13,470 bases of DNA from Saprospiraceae bacterium (lineage in GTDB: Bacteria > Bacteroidota > Bacteroidia > Chitinophagales > Saprospiraceae): assembly GCA_007125435.1 (NCBI GenBank), contig SLDF01000107.1:1-13470 (forward strand). Direction: 5' to 3'. The translations under genes were made by a program, and so were the position numbers. Positions 6,441-13,470 of this stretch are shown one piece after another; positions within the stretch are counted from its first letter, which is position 1, and every line of letters begins with the position of its first letter. Below the pieces are notes generated by a model. It saw only the letters and a list, made by a program, of their open reading frames with translations, was not told the origin of the DNA and did no database searches.

Positions 6441-8636
6441 TTATCTTACAAACATGAGCTCTCTGTATTTTACAAAAGGCCATTGTTTATCATCTACCAG
6501 GTATTCAAGGCGATCTGCGTATATTCTGATGTCATCCATAAGTGGTCTGACATTTTTACAATAAGCATGCGCCTGTTCTATGGCGGTCTCTAGTGCATTT
6601 GCGTTCTTTCTTTCTTCTGTCATTTTAGCGACTCTGATTTTTATCTCATTGATGTTTGTTGATATTCTATTTAAAATATCCATTTGAGCAGTGTAGCTAG
6701 ATTCTGACATGCCCAGATCTTTCAATTTGATAATATTGTCAGCCACAACATTTTGATACTGGATGGCCGCCGGTAATACCCAATTGATACACATTTCACC
6801 GAGTGTGCGGCTTTCGATTTGAACGCTTAAGATGTAATTCTCCACCATGACTTCATAATGCGCCTCTAATTCATTCATGTTGAGCACACCTGAATCATTG
6901 AAGAGTGTTTTTACCTTATCTGATACATATGAAGTCAGTGCATCTGGTGTATTTGGTGTATTGGACAAACCTCTTCTTTCCGCTTCTACTTTCCATTCAT
7001 CAGAGTATCCGTCACCCTCGAATAGGATGTTTTTAAACTCTGAAATGTAACGCTTGATGATGGTCAGTAAGGCACCTGCCTGATCCATTCCCTGTCCCAT
7101 CAATTCCTGAGCTTCTTTGTAGAAAGCCTTCAATTGATGACCGACTATAGTGTTCATGACGGTCATAGGCTTGGCACATGAATGTGATGAACCTACCATT
7201 CTGATCTCAAATTTATTACCTGTAAATGCGAAAGGTGAGGTTCTGTTCCTATCTGTATTATCCAGCTCGAGATTAGGGATTTTACTTAGTAGATCAAGTA
7301 CTCTTGTTACTGCATCTTCATCGACTGACTTACCCTCTTCTATCTGATTAAGTATTTTCGTTAAGGCACTACCAATGTATACAGAAATAATGGCTGGTGG
7401 CGCTTCGTTAGCTCCAAGTCTGTGATCATTAGATGCAGAGGCAACGCTTGCTCTCAACAAATCTGCGTATTCATGAACTGCCTTGATCGTATTAACAAAG
7501 AAAGTCAGGAATCTCAAGTTCTTACCCGGGTTTTCACCTGGTGATAGCAGGTTTTTGCCGGTGTCAGTTGCCATTGACCAGTTGTTGTGCTTGCCACTTC
7601 CATTGACACCTGCAAATGGCTTTTCGTGAAGCAGTACTCTCATGCGGTGCCTTCTAGCGATACGATCCATGAGGTCCATCAACAATTGATTGTGGTCTAC
7701 TGCCACGTTGACCTCTTCAAACATTGGCGCCAATTCATATTGCCCCGGGCCTACCTCATTATGTCTTGTTCTTACTGGTATGCCAAGCTTGTGACATTCT
7801 GTTTCCAAATCTCTCATGTAGGCGTAGACCCTTTCAGGTATACTACCAAAGTAGTGATCATCTAATTGCTGTCCTTTAGGTGAGTGCTTACCAAGCAGTG
7901 TTCTACCTGTCAGCATTAAATCGGGACGTGCGTGGTACAAGGCCTCATCTACCAAAAAGTATTCTTGCTCCCATCCCAGCGTAGTAATGACTTTTTCTAC
8001 CTTAGGATCAAACAACTTACATACCGGAATTGCCGCATTTTCAAGGTAGCTCTGTGACTTGAGCAAAGGCAATTTGTGATCCAACGCATCACCACCATAA
8101 GTGACGAATATAGTTGGAATACATAAGGTCTTACCGTCCCCGACCTCCAGGATGAAGGCAGGAGAAGATGGATCCCATGCTGTATAACCTCTTGCTTCGA
8201 ATGTTGATCTTAGCCCTCCACCTGGAAAGCTTGATCCGTCAGGCTCTTGCTGAGCCAGACCTTCACCTTTAAACTCTTCTATGGGTAATCCTTCATGATC
8301 TAGAGTGAAGAATGAATCGTGCTTTTCGGCTGTTTTTCCGGTAAGTGGCTGGAACCAGTGTGCATAATGCGTAGCACCTTTGTCCATGGCCCATTTCTTC
8401 ATGGCATTGGCTACAATGTCTGCAAGATCAATGGTCAAGTTTTCTCCTGACTGGATTTTCGCCTTAATACTAAGGTAAGAATCCTCATCAAGGTACTTTT
8501 GCATGGAGGCATCATTAAAAACATTCTTGCCGTAAAAGCTCGATATATTGTCGCTTTCTGCAAGGGTCTGAATGTCTAAATCAAAATCTGTGCGATTGAG
8601 AACAATGTCGATAGCATTGAATCTAGAGTGGCTCAT
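6441..8636 (-). CDS. glnN: Type III glutamine synthetase (GSIII, GlnN type)
   Basis: The product is 731 residues, the usual length for the large GSIII class and far longer than GSI or GSII. It catalyses ATP-dependent condensation of glutamate and ammonium to glutamine in the cytoplasm. Recognisable blocks are KHDSFFTLDHEG (105-116), GWEQEYFLVD (221-230, with metal/glutamate-binding acids), RHNEVGPGQYELAP (291-304), DHNQLLMD (314-321), HEKPFAGVNGSGKHNNWSM (337-355, the ATP/phosphate-binding core) and RLGANEAPPAIISVYIG. All expected glycine and acidic positions seem intact. The ATG at 8636 is followed by MSHSRFNAIDI, a normal GSIII start. The gene is transcribed alone, with a terminator just downstream and a long upstream region carrying a candidate promoter and palindrome, which suggests its own nitrogen-responsive control. 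No PII or ammonium transporter gene is adjacent. The gene is bracketed by inverted copies of the structured repeat. Confidence 0.97.
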   Translation of the reverse strand: MSHSRFNAIDIVLNRTDFDLDIQTLAESDNISSFYGKNVFNDASMQKYLDEDSYLSIKAKIQSGENLTIDLADIVANAMKKWAMDKGATHYAHWFQPLTGKTAEKHDSFFTLDHEGLPIEEFKGEGLAQQEPDGSSFPGGGLRSTFEARGYTAWDPSSPAFILEVGDGKTLCIPTIFVTYGGDALDHKLPLLKSQSYLENAAIPVCKLFDPKVEKVITTLGWEQEYFLVDEALYHARPDLMLTGRTLLGKHSPKGQQLDDHYFGSIPERVYAYMRDLETECHKLGIPVRTRHNEVGPGQYELAPMFEEVNVAVDHNQLLMDLMDRIARRHRMRVLLHEKPFAGVNGSGKHNNWSMATDTGKNLLSPGENPGKNLRFLTFFVNTIKAVHEYADLLRASVASASNDHRLGANEAPPAIISVYIGSALTKILNQIEEGKSVDEDAVTRVLDLLSKIPNLELDNTDRNRTSPFAFTGNKFEIRMVGSSHSCAKPMTVMNTIVGHQLKAFYKEAQELMGQGMDQAGALLTIIKRYISEFKNILFEGDGYSDEWKVEAERRGLSNTPNTPDALTSYVSDKVKTLFNDSGVLNMNELEAHYEVMVENYILSVQIESRTLGEMCINWVLPAAIQYQNVVADNIIKLKDLGMSESSYTAQMDILNRISTNINEIKIRVAKMTEERKNANALETAIEQAHAYCKNVRPLMDDIRIYADRLEYLVDDKQWPFVKYRELMFVR

Positions 8637-8695
8637 GTGTAGATGAAGTTTTTAATTGAGTAATAATATGAATATCTATTATTCGATCTACGACG

Positions 8696-8703
8696 CAAAT
8701 GTA
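8696..8703 (-). promoter_or_regulatory. Candidate Bacteroidota -7 box of glnN
   Basis: Read on the minus strand the sequence is TACATTTG, a match to the TAnnTTTG box typical of Bacteroidota housekeeping promoters, about 60 bp upstream of the glnN ATG. The expected TTTG-type -33 element is not at normal spacing; the nearest TTG is only 13 bp upstream. Recognition may therefore rely on an activator or the call may be wrong. Confidence 0.4.
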
Positions 8704-8709
8704 ATATTT

Positions 8710-8723
8710 ATATTTGCAAATAT
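8710..8723. promoter_or_regulatory. 14-bp perfect palindrome, possible operator of glnN
   Basis: ATATTTGCAAATAT is a perfect 14-bp palindrome whose edge lies 6 bp upstream of the candidate -7 box, where a dimeric regulator would touch RNA polymerase. The regulator cannot be named from sequence. Confidence 0.4.
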
Positions 8724-9077
8724 GTATCTCTCACTTAATGAAATGATTGGAAAGTTTTAAAATGATCTTGTTAAGCTATTGTTATTTATTTGGCATTATA
8801 CAATCCAAATAAGTATAAGTGATTAGTAGAGTACTAGTTATTTATAAGAAATAACATTAATACTTACTATTTACCCGGACTTTACAATTTTGCTTTGTCG
8901 TGAGGGGTTAAAACGACGTAGGACATTCATGAATACTTTAATTAAATATGAAAGTAAATGACATCCAGTCTTCTGTCAAGAGAGAGTCGAAGCTTAGCTG
9001 CCTCAGACTCGGCATCGACTGCGCTTGGTAAGAACTACTACCACTTTGTCACTAATTATCAATATTCATACCCTTCT

Positions 9078-9259
9078 GCGTGAGGGATAGCAGCGATATG
9101 AACAGGGCTGGCATAGCTGGTAGAGCGTAGATGTGATGGCGACCAGCGGAAGCCGCTCACATCTACTGCGGCACCCTATGCCAGCCCTGTGAATACAAGC
9201 GGATAGCCCGACCCGAAGCTGTGATGAGCGCTCAGCGAGACACAGCGCAGGGGCACGCC
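9078..9259 (-). repeat. Structured palindromic repeat, copy 2 (longer, inverted)
   Basis: This is the same element as at 6022-6170 but in opposite orientation and about 33 bp longer. The outer 15-bp arm (9102-9116 with 9176-9190) and inner 10-bp arm (9127-9136 with 9157-9166) are both perfect. The mini-hairpins TGG-CGA-CCA (9137-9145) and GCGG-AAG-CCGC (9146-9156) again abut exactly. Beyond 9215 it carries an extra arm, GCTGTG (9218-9223) with CACAGC (9241-9246), before the terminal CACGCC (9254-9259), whereas copy 1 has only a 3-base-loop hairpin there. The minus-strand open frame covering 9066-9344 is regarded as spurious because its likeness to copy 1 follows from the shared DNA. Confidence 0.85.
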
Positions 9260-9321
9260 CAAAACCACCATACCAACAATTACAATAAGAACAATCTGAA
9301 CCAGCTATACAAAGGATTGCT

Positions 9322-9341
9322 CTACATTGTATAAAATGTAG
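9322..9341. repeat. Short perfect hairpin upstream of the monooxygenase operon
   Basis: CTACATT (9322-9328) pairs with AATGTAG (9335-9341) around a 6-base loop, about 100 bp before the first operon gene. It could be an operator or a leader hairpin. There is no following T run, so a terminator is unlikely. Confidence 0.4.
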
Positions 9342-9443
9342 CATTAAGAAAAAGATGTGTTATCCAGAGTGAAATAAAGATGAAGTGGTTATATTAGCCG
9401 TTTAGGGATAATTAGGGCATATTCGGATTTAATAAAATGAAAT

Positions 9444-10748
9444 ATGATAGATAAACGTGTGGCAGTCATAGGTGCAGGGTGTACGGGCCTCGCTATGATA
9501 AAAGGGCTGAAGGATCGGGGAATAAAGGAGATTGTGTGCTTTGAGCAGAATGAAGCGATCGGTGGAAACTGGCTTTATAGCGCTGAGAAGTCGCACTCCA
9601 GTGTCATGTCGACTACACATATAATAAGCTCTAAGAAGCTGTCAGAGTTTAGAGATTATCCGATGCCTGATCACTATCCTGACTATCCATCTCACGAGCA
9701 GGTGCTGGCTTACTTTAATGACTATGCTGATGAGTTCAAATTGAGAGCGCATATACGACTCGGTACTAAGGTTAATCAGGCATTGCTCAGGGACGATAGC
9801 AAATGGGAGATTACTACTGAAGATAGTAGTGAAGTTTTTGATTATCTGATCGTAGCGAATGGGCATCACTCTATGCCTCGGCATGCTGAGATGTTAAGAC
9901 AATTTGCAGGAGAATATATGCATGCTCATGCATTCAAAAACAACAGTCAGGTCAAGGGTAAACGCGTATTAGTAGTCGGAGGTGGAAATTCTGCGTGTGA
10001 CTGCGCTGTAGAGAGTGGGAGAGTGGCAGAACATGTGACAATCAGCATGCGCAGACCTCACTACATCATTCCTAAGTTTTTGATGGGTAAGCCGACTGAT
10101 ACTTTCAATGAAAAACTGTTGTGGGTGCCTTCGTTTATATTGAATCCAATGCGGAAGTTGATGCTGCGCTTTCAGATCGGATCGTATGAGTCATATGGAT
10201 TGAAGACGCCTGATTTTGGTATAACTGAAGATCATCCGACTTTAAATTCCGAATTGTTGTACTTCATAAGACATGGGAAGGTAAAGCCTCAGCCTGCAAT
10301 CAATGCTATTGACGGTAGGCAGGTGTCATTTGAAAATGGGCATAAGGAAGAATACGACACGATCATAGCTGCGACCGGCTATAAAATCTCTACGCCTTTT
10401 CTTGATAAATCTATAGTCGACTATGAAGATGCCGACAGGATAGAGCTATATCTTCGAATGTTTCATCCTGATTATCCGACATTAATATTCGCTGGACTGG
10501 TGCAGCCTCAAGGTGCTATATGGCCGCTGTCCGAAGCGCAGTCTAAGATTGCAGCGGCTTACGTTGCAGGTGATTATAAGATGCCTGATGATATAGGAGC
10601 TTTTGCAGCTAAAGAGGCCGACGACATAGAGCATCAATACTTAAAGCGAAAGCGCCACACCATCGAAGTTGACTTTCACGGTTATTTGAAGCAATTAAAT
10701 GGTATCATTACAAACATTCAAGCCGCAAAAAAATCAACTACGATATGA
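9444..10748 (+). CDS. Flavin-containing monooxygenase-like oxidoreductase
   Basis: This is a 434-residue two-dinucleotide-domain flavoprotein. The FAD-binding Rossmann motif is GAGCTG (10-15), followed by the Glu-ending strand VCFEQ and GGNW (40-43). The FMO identifying motif FxGxxxHxxx(Y/F) is present as FAGEYMHAHAF (154-164), the NADPH-binding motif is GGGNSA (179-184), and ATGY sits at 310-313. These define class B monooxygenases, which use NADPH and O2 to oxygenate soft nucleophiles such as N or S, or ketones. The FxGxxxH form points to an FMO more than a classical Baeyer-Villiger enzyme. The ATG at 9444 is preferred because another ATG at 9436 is in a frame closed within a few codons. 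The stop overlaps the start of the next gene as ATGA, a sign of translational coupling. The substrate is unknown. Confidence 0.9.
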   Translation: MIDKRVAVIGAGCTGLAMIKGLKDRGIKEIVCFEQNEAIGGNWLYSAEKSHSSVMSTTHIISSKKLSEFRDYPMPDHYPDYPSHEQVLAYFNDYADEFKLRAHIRLGTKVNQALLRDDSKWEITTEDSSEVFDYLIVANGHHSMPRHAEMLRQFAGEYMHAHAFKNNSQVKGKRVLVVGGGNSACDCAVESGRVAEHVTISMRRPHYIIPKFLMGKPTDTFNEKLLWVPSFILNPMRKLMLRFQIGSYESYGLKTPDFGITEDHPTLNSELLYFIRHGKVKPQPAINAIDGRQVSFENGHKEEYDTIIAATGYKISTPFLDKSIVDYEDADRIELYLRMFHPDYPTLIFAGLVQPQGAIWPLSEAQSKIAAAYVAGDYKMPDDIGAFAAKEADDIEHQYLKRKRHTIEVDFHGYLKQLNGIITNIQAAKKSTTI

Positions 10749-11539
10749 TATTAAATAATGTATTGATCACCGGTGGGTCTTCTGGTATAGGCTTGGAATT
10801 GGCCAAATTGTTTTTACAAAATGGTTATCAATGTTGTCTAGTGGCGTTGGACGATGATCGACTCAAAGCTGTAAAGGAAGACCTTATAAATCTATATCCA
10901 CAATCACGCATCCTTGCATACGGTATAGACTTATCTGCGGATGATAGTGCCGATGCGGTGTATGCATTTACACAAGATCAAAAATTCTATCCGGATGTGG
11001 TCATTAATAATGCCGGATTTGGCACCTATGGCCTAACATGGGAAACAGATAGAGACACTGAGTATAAGATGATCAATTTGCACGTGAAGACCCTTTATGG
11101 TCTTACGAGGCATTATCTGCAAGATATGGTAAAGGATGATCATGGCATCATTGTCAATATATCATCGATATCAGCTTTTCAGCCAAGCCCTTATCTGAAT
11201 ACCTATGCTTCTACTAAGTCTTTCGTATATCACTTTACGAGAGGACTTCAAGCTGAGCTGCATGAGAAAAGGTCAAATGTAAAAGCTATAACCATATGTC
11301 CGACACCAGTCAGGACTAACTTTGGGGAGGGGACTTCTATGGATCGATCCGGTTTGTTCCAATCCTGGCTGGCCGTCGATGTGGATATGGTGGCTAATAG
11401 TATATATGATGCAATAATAAGGGGTAAGACGTTTAGAGTGCCAGGACGTTTTTATCATTTACTGTCATATGTTGCACGATTATTACCGGAGTGGATTCAG
11501 GTGCGTATAGCGATATCTACCATGAGACCAAAACATTAA
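10745..11539 (+). CDS. Short-chain dehydrogenase/reductase (classical SDR, DltE/YqjQ-like)
   Basis: This 264-residue protein is the usual size for a classical SDR. Visible features are the cofactor motif TGGSSGIG (9-16), NNAG (88-91), Asn111, and the catalytic Ser141, Tyr154 and Lys158 in YASTK. After the first beta-strands the residues LVALDDDRL suggest an acidic end of strand two, which often favours NAD(H), though this is weak. The C-terminal part (RGKTFRVPGRFYHLLSYVAR) resembles SDRs acting on lipid-like carbonyls or alcohols and may touch the membrane surface. Its ATG overlaps the stop of the monooxygenase gene (ATGA at 10745-10748), so it should be produced with it. An oxidation/reduction step on the monooxygenase product, or on its precursor, is a reasonable inference. 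Substrate is not determined. Confidence 0.9.
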   Translation: MILNNVLITGGSSGIGLELAKLFLQNGYQCCLVALDDDRLKAVKEDLINLYPQSRILAYGIDLSADDSADAVYAFTQDQKFYPDVVINNAGFGTYGLTWETDRDTEYKMINLHVKTLYGLTRHYLQDMVKDDHGIIVNISSISAFQPSPYLNTYASTKSFVYHFTRGLQAELHEKRSNVKAITICPTPVRTNFGEGTSMDRSGLFQSWLAVDVDMVANSIYDAIIRGKTFRVPGRFYHLLSYVARLLPEWIQVRIAISTMRPKH

Positions 11540-11553
11540 ACAAAACACAACTA

Positions 11554-12627
11554 TTGAAACTAATTAAGGACTGTACAATTATAGAGGTAGCCAGTGTTTT
11601 GGCGGGTCCAGCCGTAGGTATGTTTTTTGCAGAGCTGGGCGCTAGAGTGATAAAGATTGAAAATCCTCTTACTAAAGGCGATGTAACGCGTAGTTGGAAA
11701 TTACCTGTAGAAGATCCTGATATGGATGTATCTGCATACTTTGCCTCCGTCAATGCGGGGAAAGAGCATGTCTTTTTGGATTTGACATCATTTGAGGGGC
11801 AAGAAAAGTTGCACCAGTTACTTGGTGTGGCAGACGTATTGATCACAAATTTCAAACATGGTGACAGTCAAAAATTCGGGCTCGAAGCCAACGTGATCCG
11901 AGAAAAGTACCCCAAACTCATCATCGGTCAAATTGAGGGTTTTACTTTTGAAAAGAATAGAACAGCGTATGATGTGGTAATGCAGGCAGAGTGTGGCTTT
12001 ATGAGTATAAATGGTGAAGAAGATAGTGGGCCATTAAAGATGCCTGTTGCCTTTATCGATATTCTGGCAGCGCATCAACTCAAAGAAGGTATATTATTAG
12101 CTTACATTGATCTTGCTATATCAGGAAAGGGTAGTATAGTCAGCGTGAGCCTGGAAGATGCTGCTCTATCTTCACTGGCCAATCAGGCTAGTAATTATTT
12201 GATGACAGGACACGTACCGAAGCTCTTGGGCAGCTTGCATCCCAATATTGCACCATATGGTGAAGTATTTAACTGTAAGGATGGATACACCGTAATTTTA
12301 GCTATTGGTAACGATAAGCAGTTTCAAAACTTCTGTGAACTGCTCCAGGTGCCATCACGAGAATTATCGCCTTATGTCAAAAACATTGATAGAGTAGAGA
12401 ACAGAGAAAATTTAGCAAGTTTACTAGAGCCATACATCCGCGCTATGAACAGAGATGATCTTATGGAGAAGTGTCATCGTAAGCGCATTCCGATTGGAGC
12501 AATTAGGGCTTTGGATGAGGTGCTGGCAAAACCAGCCGCAAAGACACTTATCTGGGAAACCATAGAGTCGGGTGTGACTACAAAAAGAATGCACTCTGTA
12601 GCTTTCCGTGTAAAGAGTAACGAATAA
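11554..12627 (+). CDS. Family III CoA-transferase (CaiB/BaiF type)
   Basis: From the TTG at 11554 the product is 357 residues, MKLIKDCTIIEVASVLAGPA onwards, starting where CaiB/BaiF proteins normally start and 14 bp after the preceding stop. The alternative is a GTG at 11491 (378 residues), which would overlap the SDR gene by 49 bp and add a stretch with no family likeness. No ATG is available, so the start is uncertain. Family marks are VLAGPAVGMFFAELGARVIK with IENP, ANVIREKYPKLIIGQIEGF, and YDVVMQAECGFMSINGEED, whose Asp (140 in the short form) aligns with the catalytic Asp that carries the mixed anhydride or acts as acid-base in this family. Members move CoA between carboxylic acids or racemise 2-methylacyl-CoA. 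The residues after it (PLKMPVAFIDILAAHQL) also fit. In this operon it may activate or process the acid formed by the redox genes. Confidence 0.88.
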   Translation: MKLIKDCTIIEVASVLAGPAVGMFFAELGARVIKIENPLTKGDVTRSWKLPVEDPDMDVSAYFASVNAGKEHVFLDLTSFEGQEKLHQLLGVADVLITNFKHGDSQKFGLEANVIREKYPKLIIGQIEGFTFEKNRTAYDVVMQAECGFMSINGEEDSGPLKMPVAFIDILAAHQLKEGILLAYIDLAISGKGSIVSVSLEDAALSSLANQASNYLMTGHVPKLLGSLHPNIAPYGEVFNCKDGYTVILAIGNDKQFQNFCELLQVPSRELSPYVKNIDRVENRENLASLLEPYIRAMNRDDLMEKCHRKRIPIGAIRALDEVLAKPAAKTLIWETIESGVTTKRMHSVAFRVKSNE

Positions 12628-12673
12628 TTTTTGACCTTTTAACAACTATATTTCACGATGACCGTTTTTCAAA

Positions 12674-12769
12674 ATATGGACATGTACATCATTTGTGAGT
12701 AAGCTATGCATGACTTTTATCGTTCATGTCAAAACTGATAATAGACGCTTCATCCATGAATGTCCATAT
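12674..12769. repeat. Spaced 10-bp inverted repeat upstream of the bacilliredoxin gene
   Basis: ATATGGACAT (12674-12683) and ATGTCCATAT (12760-12769) are perfect inverted copies 76 bp apart, filling most of the 171-bp gap before the bacilliredoxin ATG at 12799. They could be paired operator half-sites or the base of a leader RNA stem. No canonical promoter box was found between them. Confidence 0.4.
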
Positions 12770-12798
12770 GAATTATTCAATCAATAAAAAATAGTATT

Positions 12799-13212
12799 AT
12801 GTATCCTGCAGAATTAACAATGCCTATGGCCAAGGACTTGACAGATTATGGCTTTAAGAATCTAGAGTCTTCGGAAGAAGTTATAAATGAATTAAGTACA
12901 GAAGATGGAACAGCGCTTTTAGTAGTCAATAGCGTATGCGGCTGTGCTGCTGCCAATGCAAGACCAGGAGCTAAAATGGCCTTACAAAACGAAAAGAAAC
13001 CCGGTAAACTTTTGACTGTTTTTGCCGGGGTACATGCAGAGGCCACTTCTAAAGCCAGAGAGTTTTTATTGCCTTATCCGCCATCTTCGCCTTCTATAGC
13101 ATTATTTAAGAATGGGGAATTGGTTCACTTTCTGGAGCGTCATCATATCGAGGGAAGACCGGCTGCAGTCATAGCAGAAAATCTCAAGGCAGCATTTAAC
13201 GAATACTGTTAA
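12799..13212 (+). CDS. BrxA/BrxB (YphP/YqiW) family bacilliredoxin
   Basis: The product is 137 residues, the full normal length. The family is recognised by the start MYPAELTMPM, by the active-site stretch VVNSVCGCAAANARPG with the CGC motif (Cys47-Gly-Cys49), and by the later PPSSPSIALFKNGELV and ERHHIEGR. The fold is thioredoxin-like and the proteins act in the cytoplasm. In Firmicutes BrxA/B remove bacillithiol from S-bacillithiolated proteins; many Bacteroidota also keep this family. No bacillithiol biosynthesis gene (bshA, bshB or bshC) is in the window. The C-terminal residue is a Cys (137). The gene stands alone after a 171-bp gap, with ATG at 12799, and its upstream inverted repeat may take part in control. 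Confidence 0.95.
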   Translation: MYPAELTMPMAKDLTDYGFKNLESSEEVINELSTEDGTALLVVNSVCGCAAANARPGAKMALQNEKKPGKLLTVFAGVHAEATSKAREFLLPYPPSSPSIALFKNGELVHFLERHHIEGRPAAVIAENLKAAFNEYC

Positions 13213-13470
13213 GTAGGAGTTTGATGATTTAGAGGTAGGTGAGTGCTTGATTTAGCTTTGGGCATCTCCCTACACTTCGTTTCGGGTCGCTTTTGTGAGT
13301 CTGAAAATAGCCATCTTAATGATCCCAAGTCTTGCTCTTTTGAGCGATATCTTCGAAAAAAAATACTTACGGAGTCAGGCTACCCTTGATGCCATCTTCA
13401 AAGGCTAGACCGCTGCACTGCTTGATAATTTTACTTTATACTTCCTGCTTCATCGGTCGCGTAGCACTTA
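13213..13470. other. Window end, no gene supported
   Basis: These 258 bp have stop codons in all frames on both strands at short intervals. A plus-strand frame with an ATG near 13320 runs 29 codons and has no recognised relative. The sequence could be the edge of another dispersed repeat or the far flank of a gene outside the window; neither can be shown here. Confidence 0.5.

Larger units (their letters stand above)
8637..9443. other. Long intergenic region between divergent glnN and the monooxygenase operon
   Basis: This 807-bp region contains the likely glnN control elements (8690-8723), an AT-rich 7-bp-stem hairpin GTTATTT/AAATAAC (8837-8855), a 28-codon open frame (8948-9031) with no known relative recognised, the second structured repeat (9078-9259), and a 7-bp-stem hairpin (9322-9341). 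The divergent operon at 9444 must be transcribed from somewhere in its right half, but no clear TAnnTTTG box is visible there. No tRNA or other standard RNA gene was recognised. Confidence 0.7.

Noticed and set aside
8837..8855. AT-rich 7-bp hairpin as a small RNA or terminator
   Set aside because: It is AT-rich, lacks a T run, and such stems arise easily by chance in intergenic DNA of this composition.
8940..9060. tRNA or other standard RNA gene
   Set aside because: Short pairings such as AGTCGA/TCGACT occur, but no cloverleaf, T-loop GTTC-type core or CCA end was found.
5971..9443. CRISPR array or integrative element
   Set aside because: No regularly spaced direct repeats, integrase, transposase or tRNA attachment site is present; the only repeats are the two inverted structured elements.
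13213..13470. Possible gene remnant or repeat edge at the window end
   Set aside because: Stops occur in every frame within short distance, no second copy is seen in this window, and no family was recognised.

Overview
The window looks like chromosomal DNA of a member of Bacteroidota, possibly a Saprospiria- or Cytophagia-like environmental lineage. The evidence is gene content: a PorP/SprF-type outer-membrane protein paired with a PorE-like TPR/beta-propeller/OmpA protein (type IX secretion and gliding context), a type III glutamine synthetase, a YphP/YqiW-type bacilliredoxin, almost no Shine-Dalgarno sequences, and one candidate TAnnTTTG -7 promoter box. The species cannot be fixed from the sequence.

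Layout. Positions 1-4048 (+): the 3' part of a porP/sprF-like gene, a large OmpA-family gene with an unusual C-terminal DUF1573-like domain, and pnuC, spaced 31 and 10 bp apart. Positions 4136-5970 (+): two tandem UbiA-type membrane proteins 2 bp apart. The first has lost the metal-binding aspartates, while the second keeps most of them. Positions 5971-6440: intergenic, with a 149-bp structured palindromic repeat, a degenerate GC-rich hairpin and the glutamine synthetase terminator. Positions 6441-8636 (-): type III glutamine synthetase, alone on its strand. Positions 8637-9443: 807 bp intergenic, with a candidate glnN promoter and palindromic operator and a second, longer, inverted copy of the structured repeat. 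Positions 9444-12627 (+): a compact flavin monooxygenase / short-chain dehydrogenase / family III CoA-transferase operon. Positions 12799-13212 (+): a bacilliredoxin. The last 258 bp hold no convincing gene.

How the genes may work together. The first two genes would form an outer-membrane and peptidoglycan-anchored envelope module. PnuC would import nicotinamide riboside or a related vitamin. The UbiA pair may be an active prenyltransferase with a degenerate partner. Glutamine synthetase assimilates ammonium. The three-gene operon suggests stepwise oxidation, reduction and CoA transfer on a lipid-like substrate that the sequence does not identify.

The most unusual items are: the repeat element, whose core folds exactly into a stem carrying two abutting mini-hairpins and which brackets glnN in inverted orientation; the degenerate/active UbiA tandem; and the OmpA-DUF1573 fusion.
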